64,000 nucleotides of DNA, taken from assembly GCF_002920615.1 (NCBI RefSeq), contig NZ_PQSU01000008.1, positions 124,001 through 188,000 of the forward strand, in the 5' to 3' direction. Position numbers and translations under genes: made by a program. The DNA comes from Streptomyces sp. Ru62. GTDB taxonomy: Bacteria; Actinomycetota; Actinomycetes; Streptomycetales; Streptomycetaceae. Of this stretch, positions 33,003 to 41,850 are shown one piece after another (position 1 is the first letter of the stretch; every line of letters starts with the position of its first letter). The notes under the pieces were generated by a model. That model saw nothing but the letters and a program-made list of their open reading frames with translations, made no database searches and had not been told where the DNA came from.

Positions 33003-33707
33003 ATGCCCGACGACGCCACCACTTCCCCGACGGGAACGCCGCCCTGGAGGGCCTCCCGCAGCACCATCCGCATCCTGCTCGCCGACGACCACGCGCTGGT
33101 CCGCCGGGGTGTGCGGCTCATCCTCGACCAGGAACCGGACCTGGAGGTGGTCGCCGAGGCCGGTGACGGCGCCGAGGCCGTCGAACTGGCCCGCACAAGT
33201 GACGTCGACCTGGCCGTCCTGGACATCGCCATGCCGCGCATGACCGGCTTGCAGGCCGCCCGGGAACTGGCCGTCCTCAAGCCGGGTCTGCGGATCCTGA
33301 TGCTCACCATGCACGACAACGAGCAGTACTTCTTCCAGGCTCTGAAGGCCGGTGCCAGCGGGTACGTGCTGAAGTCGGTCGCCGACCGGGACCTGGTCGC
33401 CGCGTGCCGGGCCGCGATGCGGGACGAACCGTTCCTGTATCCCGGCGCGGTCACCGCCCTGATCCGCAACTACCTGGACCGGGCCCGGCGCGGCGAGGAA
33501 GCCCCCGATCAGGTCCTCACCCCCCGCGAGGAGGAGGTCCTGAAGCTGGTGGCCGAGGGGCACTCGTCCAAGGAGATCGCGGAGCTGCTGTTCATCAGCG
33601 TCAAGACGGTCCAGCGGCACCGCGCCAATCTGCTGCAGAAGCTCGGTCTGCGGGACCGCCTGGAACTCACCCGCTACGCCATCCGTGTCGGCCTGATCGA
33701 ACCCTGA
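33003..33707 (+). CDS. NarL/FixJ-family response regulator
   Basis: A 234-residue regulator. The receiver domain has acidic pair LLADDHALV, phospho-acceptor Asp in AVLDIAMPRMTG, Thr in MLTMHD and Lys in YVLKSV. A C-terminal LuxR-type HTH follows (LTPREEEVLKLVAEGHSSKEIA ending at the recognition helix TVQRHRANL). The partner kinase is directly upstream. It may control the divergent DksA/MreB-like/Rv1733c-like operon, given the arrangement. Confidence 0.93.
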   Translation: MPDDATTSPTGTPPWRASRSTIRILLADDHALVRRGVRLILDQEPDLEVVAEAGDGAEAVELARTSDVDLAVLDIAMPRMTGLQAARELAVLKPGLRILMLTMHDNEQYFFQALKAGASGYVLKSVADRDLVAACRAAMRDEPFLYPGAVTALIRNYLDRARRGEEAPDQVLTPREEEVLKLVAEGHSSKEIAELLFISVKTVQRHRANLLQKLGLRDRLELTRYAIRVGLIEP

Positions 33708-33713
33708 GCTTCC

Positions 33714-33753
33714 GTCCGGTCCCCGCCGGCAGCCGCCCGCTCCCGGACCGGAC
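33714..33753. terminator. Possible terminator: 9-bp inverted repeat
   Basis: GTCCGGTCC (33714-33722) pairs with GGACCGGAC (33745-33753) across a 22-base spacer, just after the response regulator stop at 33707. The long loop weakens the case. Confidence 0.3.
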
Positions 33754-33790
33754 ACCCGCGCCCGCACACCACGAGGAGAGGGGACGGGGC

Positions 33791-34519
33791 ATGCACCACC
33801 CTGCGCGCACCACCCCCTGCCCCGGCAGCGCCCGCCACTCTGCCGTCGCCGCGCTGGCGGTCGTCCTGACGCTGCTGGCCACGGTGGGCCTCGCCGGCCC
33901 CGCGGCGACGAGGGGTGTGGCGGCGACGAGTGGCCCGGTGGCGACGAGTGGTCCGGCGGCCACGACTGGTCCGGCGGCCACGAGTGGTCTGGCATGGACG
34001 ACCGGTCTGTCGGCCACGACCGGTTCGGCGGCCACGACCGGTTCGGCGGCCACGACCGGTTCGGCGGCCACGAGTGGTGTGGCGTCGACGAGTGGTCTGG
34101 CGTGGACGACCGGTCTGTCGGCCACGACCGGCTCGGCGGCCACGACCGGCTCGGCGGCGACGAGCGGTCTGGCGGCGACAAGTGGTCTGGCGGGCACGAC
34201 CGGCCTGGAAGCGACAAGCGCCCCTGCGGCCGTAGCGGCGGCGGCAGCGGGTCACCACCGCGACGCCGGGCTGCACGCCGACGACGGCTGTGACCCCGTC
34301 TGCGACGACGGCTGTGACCCCGTCTGCACCGTGCGGGCGGCATCACGCCAGGAGCAGCACCGCGAGCATCCGGCTCCGCGCTGCCACCTCGCCCTCCGCC
34401 CCCGGAGCACGACCGTTGCCCCGCCCCGCCCGGCGCGGCCCACGGAGTCGACCGGGCACGTCCCCTCCTCGAACTCTCACGCACCCCGTGACCGTGGACG
34501 GGCACCGCCTGTGGCCTGA
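33791..34519 (+). CDS. Secreted protein with hexapeptide repeats
   Basis: A 242-residue predicted protein. A signal-peptide-like start (residues 12-35, AVAALAVVLTLLATVGLAG) is followed by about 18 hexapeptide repeats of the type AATTGS/AATSGL/AATSGP. Then comes a doubled DDGCDPVC motif encoded by a perfect 24-base tandem repeat (34280-34327), and a basic Pro-rich tail. ATG 33791 follows GAGGAGAGGGG. The other two forward frames and the reverse frames are also open across the repeats, so assignment rests on the start signal and signal peptide. Function is unknown; the four Cys could bind a metal or form disulfides outside the cell. Confidence 0.55.
   Translation: MHHPARTTPCPGSARHSAVAALAVVLTLLATVGLAGPAATRGVAATSGPVATSGPAATTGPAATSGLAWTTGLSATTGSAATTGSAATTGSAATSGVASTSGLAWTTGLSATTGSAATTGSAATSGLAATSGLAGTTGLEATSAPAAVAAAAAGHHRDAGLHADDGCDPVCDDGCDPVCTVRAASRQEQHREHPAPRCHLALRPRSTTVAPPRPARPTESTGHVPSSNSHAPRDRGRAPPVA
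33900..34215. repeat. 18-base degenerate minisatellite
   Basis: Tandem units of about 18 bases, the clearest being three identical copies of GGCCACGACCGGTTCGGC around 34010-34066 and a second near-identical run from about 34120. Each unit adds six residues to the secreted protein. Unit number probably varies among strains. Confidence 0.8.
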
Positions 34520-34624
34520 GGCACCTGACACCCCCTCATTTCCGTTCACCGCTCACCCCGCCCCCGGTCAGCGGCCACTCTCCGGCCGCCGCCGTGGCCG
34601 TGGTGTGCCTGCCGGAGGCCCCCG

Positions 34625-36880
34625 TTGACCCGTTCCCCGCGGGTGAGAGCGTCGCTCGCCCTCGCCGTCATCGCCGTTTCCCTGTACATCGCCGTCACCG
34701 TGCCGGTCCGCCTCGGACTCGACCTGCGCGGCGGCACCCAGATCGTGCTCCAGACCCGGCCCACCGCCGCCACCGACACCGACCGCGCGGTCACCGACCG
34801 CACCCTGGAGGTGCTGCGCGGCCGCGTCGACGCGCTCGGTGTCGCCGAACCCACCCTCGTCCGCTCCGGCGACGACCGCATCCTCGTCGAACTGCCCGGT
34901 GTACAGGACCCGAAGAAGGCCGTCGCCGTCCTGGGCCGCACCGCGCAGCTCACCTTCCACCCGGTGCTCGGCACCGCTGAGCGCGCGGACGACGGCTCGC
35001 GGACCCTGCCGAAGAGGCCCCGGCAATCCGTTCTGCCCGATGAGTCCGGCACGCCGCTGCGCCTCGGTGCCGCGGCTCTCACCGGCGCGCACGTCAAGGA
35101 GGCCGCCGCCCGCTTCGACCAGCAGGGCGGCGCCGGATGGCACGTCACCGTCGGCTTCGCGGGCGCCGGCCGTGACGGCTGGGCCCGGCTGACCGGCGAG
35201 GCCGCCTGCCATCCGCCGGGCGACCCGGAGCGGCGGATCGCCATCGTCCTCGACGGCAAGGTCATCTCCTCACCGCAGGTCGCCCCGTCCGTCGCGTGCC
35301 GGACCGGCATCCGCGACGGCGCCACACAGATCACGGGCTCCTTCGCCCCCGAGGAAGCCCGCGAGCTGTCCCTGCTCATCAACGGCGGAGCCCTTCCCGT
35401 GCCGGTCGAGACCGTCGAACAGCGCACCGTCGGCCCGACCCTGGGCGCGCGGGCCATCACGGCCAGCGCCTGGGCCGCGGCCATCGGCACGGCGCTGACC
35501 TCGCTGTTCATCATCGTCGTCTACCGGCTGATGGGGGTGCTGGCCGCCGTGGCCCTGGTCTGCTACGGCCTGGTCGCCTACGCCGCTCTGGCCGTGCTCG
35601 GCGCCACCTTGACCCTGCCCGGCCTGGCCGGCTTCGTCCTGGCGATCGGCATGGCCGTGGACGCCAATGTGCTGGTCTTCGAACGGGCCCGCGAGGAGTA
35701 CGCGGCCCGCCGCCGCCCCAGTGCCCGCTCGGCGCTGACCGCCGGGTTCCGCAACGCTCTCAGCGCGATCGCCGACTCCAACATCACCACCCTGATCGCG
35801 GCCGCCCTGCTGTTCTTCCTCGCCTCCGGGCCCGTGCGGGGCTTCGGTGTCACCCTCGGCATCGGCGTGCTCGCCTCCATGTTCAGCGCCCTGGTGATCA
35901 CCCGCGTGCTCGCCGAGTACGCCGCCGGCCGCCCCGGACTGCGCCGCCGCCCCCGTCTCACCGGCATCGCGACCACGGGCGCCGTCCGCGACCGGCTCAC
36001 CCGGCGCGCCCCCCATCTCATGCGCCACCCGCGCCGCTGGCTGGCCACGTCCGCCGCCGTGCTCGTCCTGGCCGCGTCGGGCATCGCGGTGCGCGGCCTC
36101 GACCTCGGTGTGGAGTTCACCGGTGGCCGCCTCATCGAGTACCACACGAGCGCGCCCGTCGATGCCGACCGGGCCCGCACCGCGCTCGCGGAGGCCGGCT
36201 TCCCCCGGGCCGTCGTGCAGTCCTCCGGTGACAGGGGCCTGACCGTGCGCACCGATGCGCTGACCGACGCGGAGGAGACCGAGATCACCGGCACCGTAGG
36301 CGACCTCGCGGGCGGGGCGGACAAGGTCCGCGACGAACTGATCGGCCCCAGCCTCGGGGACGAGCTGCGCCGCGGTGCCCTGATCGCGCTCGCCGTCGCC
36401 CTCGGCGCACAGCTCGTCTACCTGACGGCGCGCTTCCGCCTGCTCTTCGGCACCGCCGCGGTGGCGGCCCTCGCCCACGACGTGGTGATCCTCGTCGGCG
36501 TCTTCGCCTGGCTCGGCAAGCCCGTCGACGGGGTGTTCCTGGCAGCCCTGCTCACCGTCATCGGCTACTCGGTGAACGACTCCGTGGTCCTCTTCGACCG
36601 CGTCAGGGAACTCGCCCGCAAAGCCACCGGAACACCGCTGGCCGACATCGCGAACCAGGCGATCGTGCAGACCCTGCCCCGCACGGTGAACACCGGCATG
36701 GGCGCCGCCTTCATCCTCACCGCCCTCGCCGTGCTCGGCGGATCCTCGCTCACCGACTTCGCCCTGGCCCTGCTCATCGGCCTCGCGGTCGGCACGTACT
36801 CCTCCGTCTTCACCGCCGCTCCGGTGGCCGTGGAACTCCACCGGCACGGCGACCGGCCGCGCCCACCCGGTCGCCCCTGA
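34625..36880 (+). CDS. secDF: Fused protein translocase SecDF
   Basis: A 751-residue membrane protein containing SecD and SecF halves in one chain. The SecD part has VRLGLDLRGGTQIVLQT near the N-terminus, the extracytoplasmic P1 region and TM segments with AIGMAVDANVLVFERAREE. The SecF part restarts with GLDLGVEFTGGRLIEY (about residue 497) and has TVIGYSVNDSVVLFDRVRE. It uses proton flow to help pull secreted proteins across the membrane. The start is TTG 34625, supported by GGAGG at 34613-34617 with 7-base spacing. Fused and split SecD/SecF can coexist in Streptomyces, so this may be the accessory copy. Confidence 0.93.
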   Translation: MTRSPRVRASLALAVIAVSLYIAVTVPVRLGLDLRGGTQIVLQTRPTAATDTDRAVTDRTLEVLRGRVDALGVAEPTLVRSGDDRILVELPGVQDPKKAVAVLGRTAQLTFHPVLGTAERADDGSRTLPKRPRQSVLPDESGTPLRLGAAALTGAHVKEAAARFDQQGGAGWHVTVGFAGAGRDGWARLTGEAACHPPGDPERRIAIVLDGKVISSPQVAPSVACRTGIRDGATQITGSFAPEEARELSLLINGGALPVPVETVEQRTVGPTLGARAITASAWAAAIGTALTSLFIIVVYRLMGVLAAVALVCYGLVAYAALAVLGATLTLPGLAGFVLAIGMAVDANVLVFERAREEYAARRRPSARSALTAGFRNALSAIADSNITTLIAAALLFFLASGPVRGFGVTLGIGVLASMFSALVITRVLAEYAAGRPGLRRRPRLTGIATTGAVRDRLTRRAPHLMRHPRRWLATSAAVLVLAASGIAVRGLDLGVEFTGGRLIEYHTSAPVDADRARTALAEAGFPRAVVQSSGDRGLTVRTDALTDAEETEITGTVGDLAGGADKVRDELIGPSLGDELRRGALIALAVALGAQLVYLTARFRLLFGTAAVAALAHDVVILVGVFAWLGKPVDGVFLAALLTVIGYSVNDSVVLFDRVRELARKATGTPLADIANQAIVQTLPRTVNTGMGAAFILTALAVLGGSSLTDFALALLIGLAVGTYSSVFTAAPVAVELHRHGDRPRPPGRP

Positions 36881-37134
36881 ACCTGTCCAGCGGGTTCCCA
36901 GCCGTCGACGCGGTGGTGACAACCGTCGGCGCGATCGCCCGAAGCCCGCTGGTGCGTCACCACCCTGACGGACGTATCGTGACAAAGGGGGCGTCAAGGG
37001 GGACGTCAAGTGGCGTTCTCATCAAGCCGGTCCACTCCTTTCCGTCCCCCCTTCAACAGTCCATCCCTGGACGTTCGGTCGGCGTTCGCCGGTGGATCGC
37101 GACGCGCCGGCCTCTGCAGGAAGGCCTTCGGAAC

Positions 37135-38064
37135 ATGACACGCGATCAGCACACCTCTGTCTCCAACCAGCCCGAGGAACAGTTCGCCCTGACCGCGGAG
37201 CAGGCTCTCTTCCAGCCCCCGTCGGAGGGCGTGGAGGGCACCGCGGCGCAGGCAGGCTCCAACGGACTGGAACAGGTCGAAGGGTATGTGCGTCCCGAGT
37301 ACGACAGGATGCCGGCCGAGGCTTGGACCCCGCCGACCGCGGACCTGCCCGACATCGGCGTGGCGTCGTTCGGTCCGCCCCGGCCGGTGGCCGAGACCGT
37401 CCACCTGCCGGACGACAGAGTCCAGATCACGAACACGGTGGACTATCCCTGGCGAGTGCACGCGTCCCTGCTCATCACGGCGGCGAACGGCGACCGGTAC
37501 ATCGCGACCGCCTGGTTCATCGGGCCGCACACGCTCGCGACCGCCGGCCACGTGGTGTTCATCAACCACCCCGGTCATCCCGACCACGGCTGGGTCCAGA
37601 GCATCCAGGTCATGCCGGGCCGCAACGGCTCGACCCTGCCCTTCGGCTCCGTCACCAGCACCAACTTCCGCTCCGTGAGGGGATGGACCGAGTCGGGCGA
37701 CGAGAACTACGACTACGGCGCGATCATCATTCCCACAGAACTGGGCTCCACCACCGGATGGTTCGGGTTCGGAGCATGGCCGGACGCCGATCTGCTGAAG
37801 ACCACCGGCAACATCTCCGGCTACCCGGGCGACAAGCCTCCGGGCACCCAGTGGTACGACGCGCGAGGCATCAGTTCGGTGAACCCGTTGAAGGTGTACT
37901 ACGACATCGACACCGCCGGCGGGCAGAGCGGCAGCGCCGTGTACCGCGTCATCAACGGCAGCCGCTACGGCATCGCCGTGCACGCCTACGGCGGTGCGAC
38001 CGTCAACTCCGGGACCAGGATCACGCAGCCCGTCTACGACAACCTGGTCGCCTGGAAGGCCTGA
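37135..38064 (+). CDS. V8-like (glutamyl endopeptidase type) serine protease
   Basis: A 309-residue protein with a trypsin-fold catalytic triad: His in TLATAGHVVF, Asp in ENYDYGAIII and Ser in TAGGQSGSAVY, as in S1B V8-like peptidases. The 100-residue N-terminal region (Gln/Glu/Pro-rich) looks like a propeptide, but no Sec or Tat signal is visible, which is unusual for this secreted family. ATG 37135 follows AGGAAGG. The following small gene starts one base after its stop, so the two are co-expressed. Confidence 0.85.
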   Translation: MTRDQHTSVSNQPEEQFALTAEQALFQPPSEGVEGTAAQAGSNGLEQVEGYVRPEYDRMPAEAWTPPTADLPDIGVASFGPPRPVAETVHLPDDRVQITNTVDYPWRVHASLLITAANGDRYIATAWFIGPHTLATAGHVVFINHPGHPDHGWVQSIQVMPGRNGSTLPFGSVTSTNFRSVRGWTESGDENYDYGAIIIPTELGSTTGWFGFGAWPDADLLKTTGNISGYPGDKPPGTQWYDARGISSVNPLKVYYDIDTAGGQSGSAVYRVINGSRYGIAVHAYGGATVNSGTRITQPVYDNLVAWKA

Positions 38065-38065
38065 G

Positions 38066-38341
38066 GTGGCGCACGGCGATCACTCCGTCCACCTGATCAC
38101 CGGGGTCGTGGAGGACACGACGACGGGCAGGCCGGTCCCGGAGGCCAGTGTGTATCTGACCGCCGGTCCGGGGCCCTACCCCGACATCGCCGCGTTCTCC
38201 GGGGCCGACGGCAGCTTCACCCTCTCCGTACGGGGGGCGGGCGTCTACACCCTCCAGTGCCGCACCCCGGACGACAGGACCGGCGAGGCCACGGTCACCG
38301 CGCAGGGCGACAGCCCGACGCGAGTCCGTCTGCGCGTGTGA
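38066..38341 (+). CDS. Small carboxypeptidase-regulatory-like beta-sandwich protein
   Basis: A 91-residue protein. HLITGVVEDTTTGRPVPEASVYL, AFSGADGSFTLSVRGAGVYTLQ and VTAQGDSPTRVRLRV fit the CarboxypepD_reg/prealbumin-like fold, which usually binds surfaces or other proteins. No signal peptide. It starts with GTG one base after the protease stop and ends at a strong terminator, so it probably works with the protease, perhaps as an inhibitor, chaperone or targeting module. Confidence 0.65.
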   Translation: MAHGDHSVHLITGVVEDTTTGRPVPEASVYLTAGPGPYPDIAAFSGADGSFTLSVRGAGVYTLQCRTPDDRTGEATVTAQGDSPTRVRLRV

Positions 38342-38383
38342 GACAGGGGAGGGCCCCGGTGAACGCCGGGGCCCTCCCCTGTC
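38342..38383. terminator. Strong terminator: perfect 18-bp hairpin
   Basis: The arms 38342-38359 and 38366-38383 are perfectly complementary over 18 bases with a 6-base loop (TGAACG). It begins one base after the stop of the small beta-sandwich gene. Without a U-tract, as is usual in Streptomyces, it should still end transcription or protect the 3' end. Confidence 0.85.
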
Positions 38384-38688
38384 GGGGAGCTCACCGCCGA
38401 CGGCCGACCGGGGCGCCATGGGCGTGCGCCGGCGGAATGCGGCCTCCGCGCCCGCTCCCGGTACGCCCACGGCGACGCTGTCCCCGCCCGCGAACACCGC
38501 CGGCGACCGCTGCGCACGCGCGAGCAACTCCTCCGCGCCCTCGTGTCCGCCCCGTTGGGCGCGGCTGGTGGAGACGACGTCGGTGCACCTTCACCGTGGG
38601 CTGAGCCGACGCGCCACCCCGCAGGCGCCACGCCGCGAGCCTGGCGCCGGCGGCTTCGGTTCAGGGGAGGTCCGATGGTGGGGCCCGG
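38384..38688. other. Region without a recognisable gene
   Basis: About 305 G+C-rich bases between the protease operon terminator and the stop of the MBL-fold gene. Short open frames on both strands lack start signals and similarity. Confidence 0.5.
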
Positions 38689-39576
38689 CTACGGGATCAG
38701 CGGCTTGAAGTGAACCGGTACCCAGTCGTAGCCGTCACCGGCGCGGCGGAGGTGGCCGAGGCCGGGGAAGGGCAGATGGGCCGCTGCGACCCACCATCCG
38801 CTGGTGGCCACTCGGTCGAGCACCCCCGCGCGTGCGGCGACAGCCCCGGCTTCGTCACTGTCGATGGCGATCGACACGTGAGGACACGGCAGTTGGACGA
38901 TGTGGCTGTGGACGGTGTCACCCCAGAAGAGCACTGGTTGGTCGTCTTCACCGAACAGGTAGCCGCTGTGTCCTGCGGTGTGCCCGTGCTGGTCGAGGGA
39001 GCGCACGCCGGGCAGCGCGTCCAGGCCGTCGAACGCGTCGAGCCGGCCGGCCCTGCGGTAGGGGGCCAGGGCGGACGCCGCGGACTCGTGGATCAACTTC
39101 CGGACCCCCTCGGCCCGCGCGTGCTCCTCGTCGAGCCAGTAGTCGACCTCGCCGCGGGCGACATGGACCGTGGCCCGCGGGAAGACGGGCTCGCCGTCGT
39201 CCGTGGCAAGACCGCCGCAGTGGTCGGGGTGGAGATGGGTGATGAGGACGTGCTCGATGTCGTCGGCCGCCACCCCGGCGGCGGACAGTGCCTCAAGAAG
39301 GTGTCCGGCGGTGGGGCCGAGCGTGTTGCCGCTGCCGGCGTCGACGAGAACCCGCTTGCCGTTGTGCTCGACGAGGAAGCCGATGACGGCCGTATGCGGA
39401 TCGCCCTCCTCCGGCAGGTACGCCTCGGTGAGGCGCCGGCGTATCTCGTCCTGCGGCTCGCCGTGCAGGTCCTCGGCGAGAATGGGGACGTATCCGTCGT
39501 ACAGGGCTGTGACCAGAAGACTGCCGAGACGGAACCTCTGGAAACCGGGTGCCTGGCGCGGCGACGTGCGGGACAT
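38689..39576 (-). CDS. MBL-fold metallohydrolase (lactonase/hydrolase type)
   Basis: A 295-residue metallo-beta-lactamase-fold enzyme. The zinc motif HLHPDHCGG (about residue 113) is followed by His in DQHGHTAGHSGY, Asp in VLFWGDTVHS and the terminal VPVHFKPL. The arrangement resembles AHL-lactonase and related hydrolases rather than true beta-lactamases. No clear signal peptide. It is transcribed in the same direction as the NmrA-like gene 110 bases upstream. Confidence 0.85.
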   Translation of the reverse strand: MSRTSPRQAPGFQRFRLGSLLVTALYDGYVPILAEDLHGEPQDEIRRRLTEAYLPEEGDPHTAVIGFLVEHNGKRVLVDAGSGNTLGPTAGHLLEALSAAGVAADDIEHVLITHLHPDHCGGLATDDGEPVFPRATVHVARGEVDYWLDEEHARAEGVRKLIHESAASALAPYRRAGRLDAFDGLDALPGVRSLDQHGHTAGHSGYLFGEDDQPVLFWGDTVHSHIVQLPCPHVSIAIDSDEAGAVAARAGVLDRVATSGWWVAAAHLPFPGLGHLRRAGDGYDWVPVHFKPLIP

Positions 39577-39687
39577 GGGTGTGCTTGCTCCAGTGGGGAG
39601 TACGTCGGTCGGTGAGGGTGACGCAGGATGCGTCGAGGCCGCTGAGCATGATCGGGGTCGACTGTGCCGGGTGGCAGGGGAGGAGGC

Positions 39688-40668
39688 TCAGGCGGTGGCG
39701 GCGGCGAGGAACTGTTCCAGGGTGGTTCCGGTGGTGATCGTCCGGCCCGTGCCCAGCAGCCGGATGCGTCCCTGGGCCACATCGAGCGTCATGTCGACGA
39801 TTCCGTCGGCCATGTGGGCGCTGAACCCCGACTCGATCAACATGCCACGCACCTCGTCGCGGGACCGGGGGACGTACCGGGCGTCGTCGGCTCCGACGGC
39901 GGCCCCGATCACGCGGGTGGCCTCGGCCAGGGTCCGGTAGGCAGGGCCGGCCACCTCGACCGGGCCGGGCAGGAAGGGGCGGTCGCCGCGCAGGAACTCC
40001 GCGGCGACCTGCCCGATGTCCGCGGCGGCGATCATCGGCAGGGGAAGGTCCGGAGGAACGAGACCACCGGTGGTGCCGGTGGCCTTGATGGAGGCGATGT
40101 CGGTCCGCAGGTTCTCCATGAACGAACCCGCCCGCAGGTGGACCGCCGGTACACCGGTGGCGTCGATCGCTTCCTCCAGCCGCTTCAGCCCCCAGACCGG
40201 CCCGCGCGCACCCGGATGGTTCGCGGCCCAGCCGCTCAAGGTCACCACACGGCGAAGGGAACCGCGCCGGTACGCCTCCCGCACGGCCCGCGCCTGAGCC
40301 GTGATCAGAGCCCGCTGATAGGCCGGGAAGTCCGTACTGGTCGCGAGGATGCCCGGCGCCAGCATGACGAACGCGCCGGTGGCGCCGTCCAGGGCCGCGG
40401 ACAGCCGGTCCGCGTCGTCGAGCGGGCTGACGTGGGTCCGGGCACCGTGCTCGGCGTACGGCTGAAGCCGCTCGCGGTCGCGGCCCACGGCCACGACCGC
40501 CGAACCGCGGTCCAGGAGAGCCCGGACAACGGCGGACCCGGTGTCGCTGGTGGCGGCGGTGACGACGAACAGATCCCTTTCCGCCCCGGCATGTCGCGCG
40601 GAGACGCTTGCGGAAGTGGTTGCGGGGGTGCCTGCGGAAGTGCCTCCGGAGGAGTGCATCACGTTCAT
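39688..40668 (-). CDS. NmrA-like NAD(P)-binding protein
   Basis: A 326-residue atypical short-chain dehydrogenase. VVTAATSDTGSAVVRALLDRG is a variant of the GxxGxxG nucleotide-binding loop (about residues 37-55), and AVGRDRERLQPY follows as the cofactor-specificity segment. NmrA/HSCARG-like proteins sense redox or reduce quinones. ATG 40668 was chosen; ATG 40659 is also possible. The gene is divergent from an XRE-type regulator, a frequent pairing in actinobacteria in which the regulator controls the reductase. Confidence 0.8.
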   Translation of the reverse strand: MNVMHSSGGTSAGTPATTSASVSARHAGAERDLFVVTAATSDTGSAVVRALLDRGSAVVAVGRDRERLQPYAEHGARTHVSPLDDADRLSAALDGATGAFVMLAPGILATSTDFPAYQRALITAQARAVREAYRRGSLRRVVTLSGWAANHPGARGPVWGLKRLEEAIDATGVPAVHLRAGSFMENLRTDIASIKATGTTGGLVPPDLPLPMIAAADIGQVAAEFLRGDRPFLPGPVEVAGPAYRTLAEATRVIGAAVGADDARYVPRSRDEVRGMLIESGFSAHMADGIVDMTLDVAQGRIRLLGTGRTITTGTTLEQFLAAATA

Positions 40669-40835
40669 GACCCCACCGTCCGGCACGGCTGGGCGGCCAA
40701 CCAGACCATGCCATGGACACCCACGGGACAGGTGCAGTCGTGACAGGCGCGCCGGACACCTTCGCCCGGGGCTCGGGCCCGGGTGACCACGGCATGGACA
40801 GGCACCACGGCGGGCTGGTTTGCGACACTCGAAGC

Positions 40836-41681
40836 ATGAGCAGCACCTGGTCGTCGTCCATGGAGCTCGGGGCGTTCCTGCGCAGCCGGCGGGCGGCCCT
40901 CACGCCCGAGGAGACGGGCGTGGCGTCGTGCGGGCAGCGCCGCGTACCCGGTCTGCGGCGTGAGGAGCTGGCCCATCTCGCCGGCATCAGCGTGACCTAC
41001 TACACCCGCCTGGAGCGGGGGGAGAGCCATCAGGTCTCGGACTCGGTCCTGGATTCCCTGGCCGGCGTCCTGAAACTGACCCCCGACGAGCGCGCCTACC
41101 TGGTCAGGCTGGCCCGGCCCAGCAGGGCCGGCAGCCGCGTGGGCGAGCCCGAACAGCTGCGCCCCGCGGTCCAGGCCCTCGTCGAGGCCGCGGGCAGCCA
41201 GGCGGCGATCATCGTGGGCCGGCGCGCCGACCTCCTGGGCGGCAACCGGCTCGGCTACGCCCTGTGGAATCTGCCCGCACCACAGGACGCCCCCGGCGAG
41301 CCCCGTCCGAACATCGCCCGGATCACCTTCCTCGACGCATCGGCCCGCGATCTCTTCCCGGACTGGGAAAGGCAGGCCAGGGACCTCACCGCCTACCTGC
41401 GTCATGCCGCGGCCCATCACCCGGACGATCAGGAACTGCACGCGCTGATCGGCGAGTTGAGCGTCCATAGCCAGGACTTCGTGCGGATCTGGTCGGAACA
41501 CCCGGTCAGCGACTGCCTGCCCTCCCAACGCGCGTACCGCCACCCCCAGGTCGGCAGCATGACGCTCGACGAGGAAGTGGTCCGGCTGACCGACGACCCC
41601 GGGGTACGCATCATCTTCAGCGGCGCGCAGGAGGGCACCCCGTCCGCCGAGCGCTTGCGCCTGCTGGCCACCCTGAGCTGA
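40836..41681 (+). CDS. XRE-family regulator, MmyB-like
   Basis: A 281-residue regulator. An N-terminal helix-turn-helix (RRVPGLRREELAHLAGISVTYYTRLERG) is followed by a MmyB-like ligand-binding domain (from about residue 110, IIVGRRADLLGGNRLGYAL, ending RIIFSGAQEGTPSAERL). Such proteins sense small molecules, possibly fatty acids or NAD-linked signals, and commonly repress the divergent gene. Little room for a ribosome site precedes ATG 40836, so ATG 40860 could be the start. Confidence 0.87.
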   Translation: MSSTWSSSMELGAFLRSRRAALTPEETGVASCGQRRVPGLRREELAHLAGISVTYYTRLERGESHQVSDSVLDSLAGVLKLTPDERAYLVRLARPSRAGSRVGEPEQLRPAVQALVEAAGSQAAIIVGRRADLLGGNRLGYALWNLPAPQDAPGEPRPNIARITFLDASARDLFPDWERQARDLTAYLRHAAAHHPDDQELHALIGELSVHSQDFVRIWSEHPVSDCLPSQRAYRHPQVGSMTLDEEVVRLTDDPGVRIIFSGAQEGTPSAERLRLLATLS

Positions 41682-41850
41682 CGGCGGCTGCCCCCGGTCC
41701 TGGGGCGTCACGGCAGGCCGAAGGGGCCACCCGGCACCAGCGAGGTGTCGCCGTGCTCGCTGATACCGGTGGCCGTGGCGACGGCGGGCACCAGGCCCTC
41801 GTCGCCGGACGTCACCCCGCAGGGGAGGGCCGGGCGGGCCTGCCCGCCGG

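Noticed and set aside
33994..34293. GHDRFG-repeat protein in another frame of the minisatellite
   Set aside because: No ribosome site or signal peptide; the frame from 33791 has both. Kept as a point to test because this frame also has high GC at third positions.
38391..38708. Small ORFs upstream of the MBL-fold gene
   Set aside because: No start signals, no similarity, composition typical of non-coding high-GC DNA.
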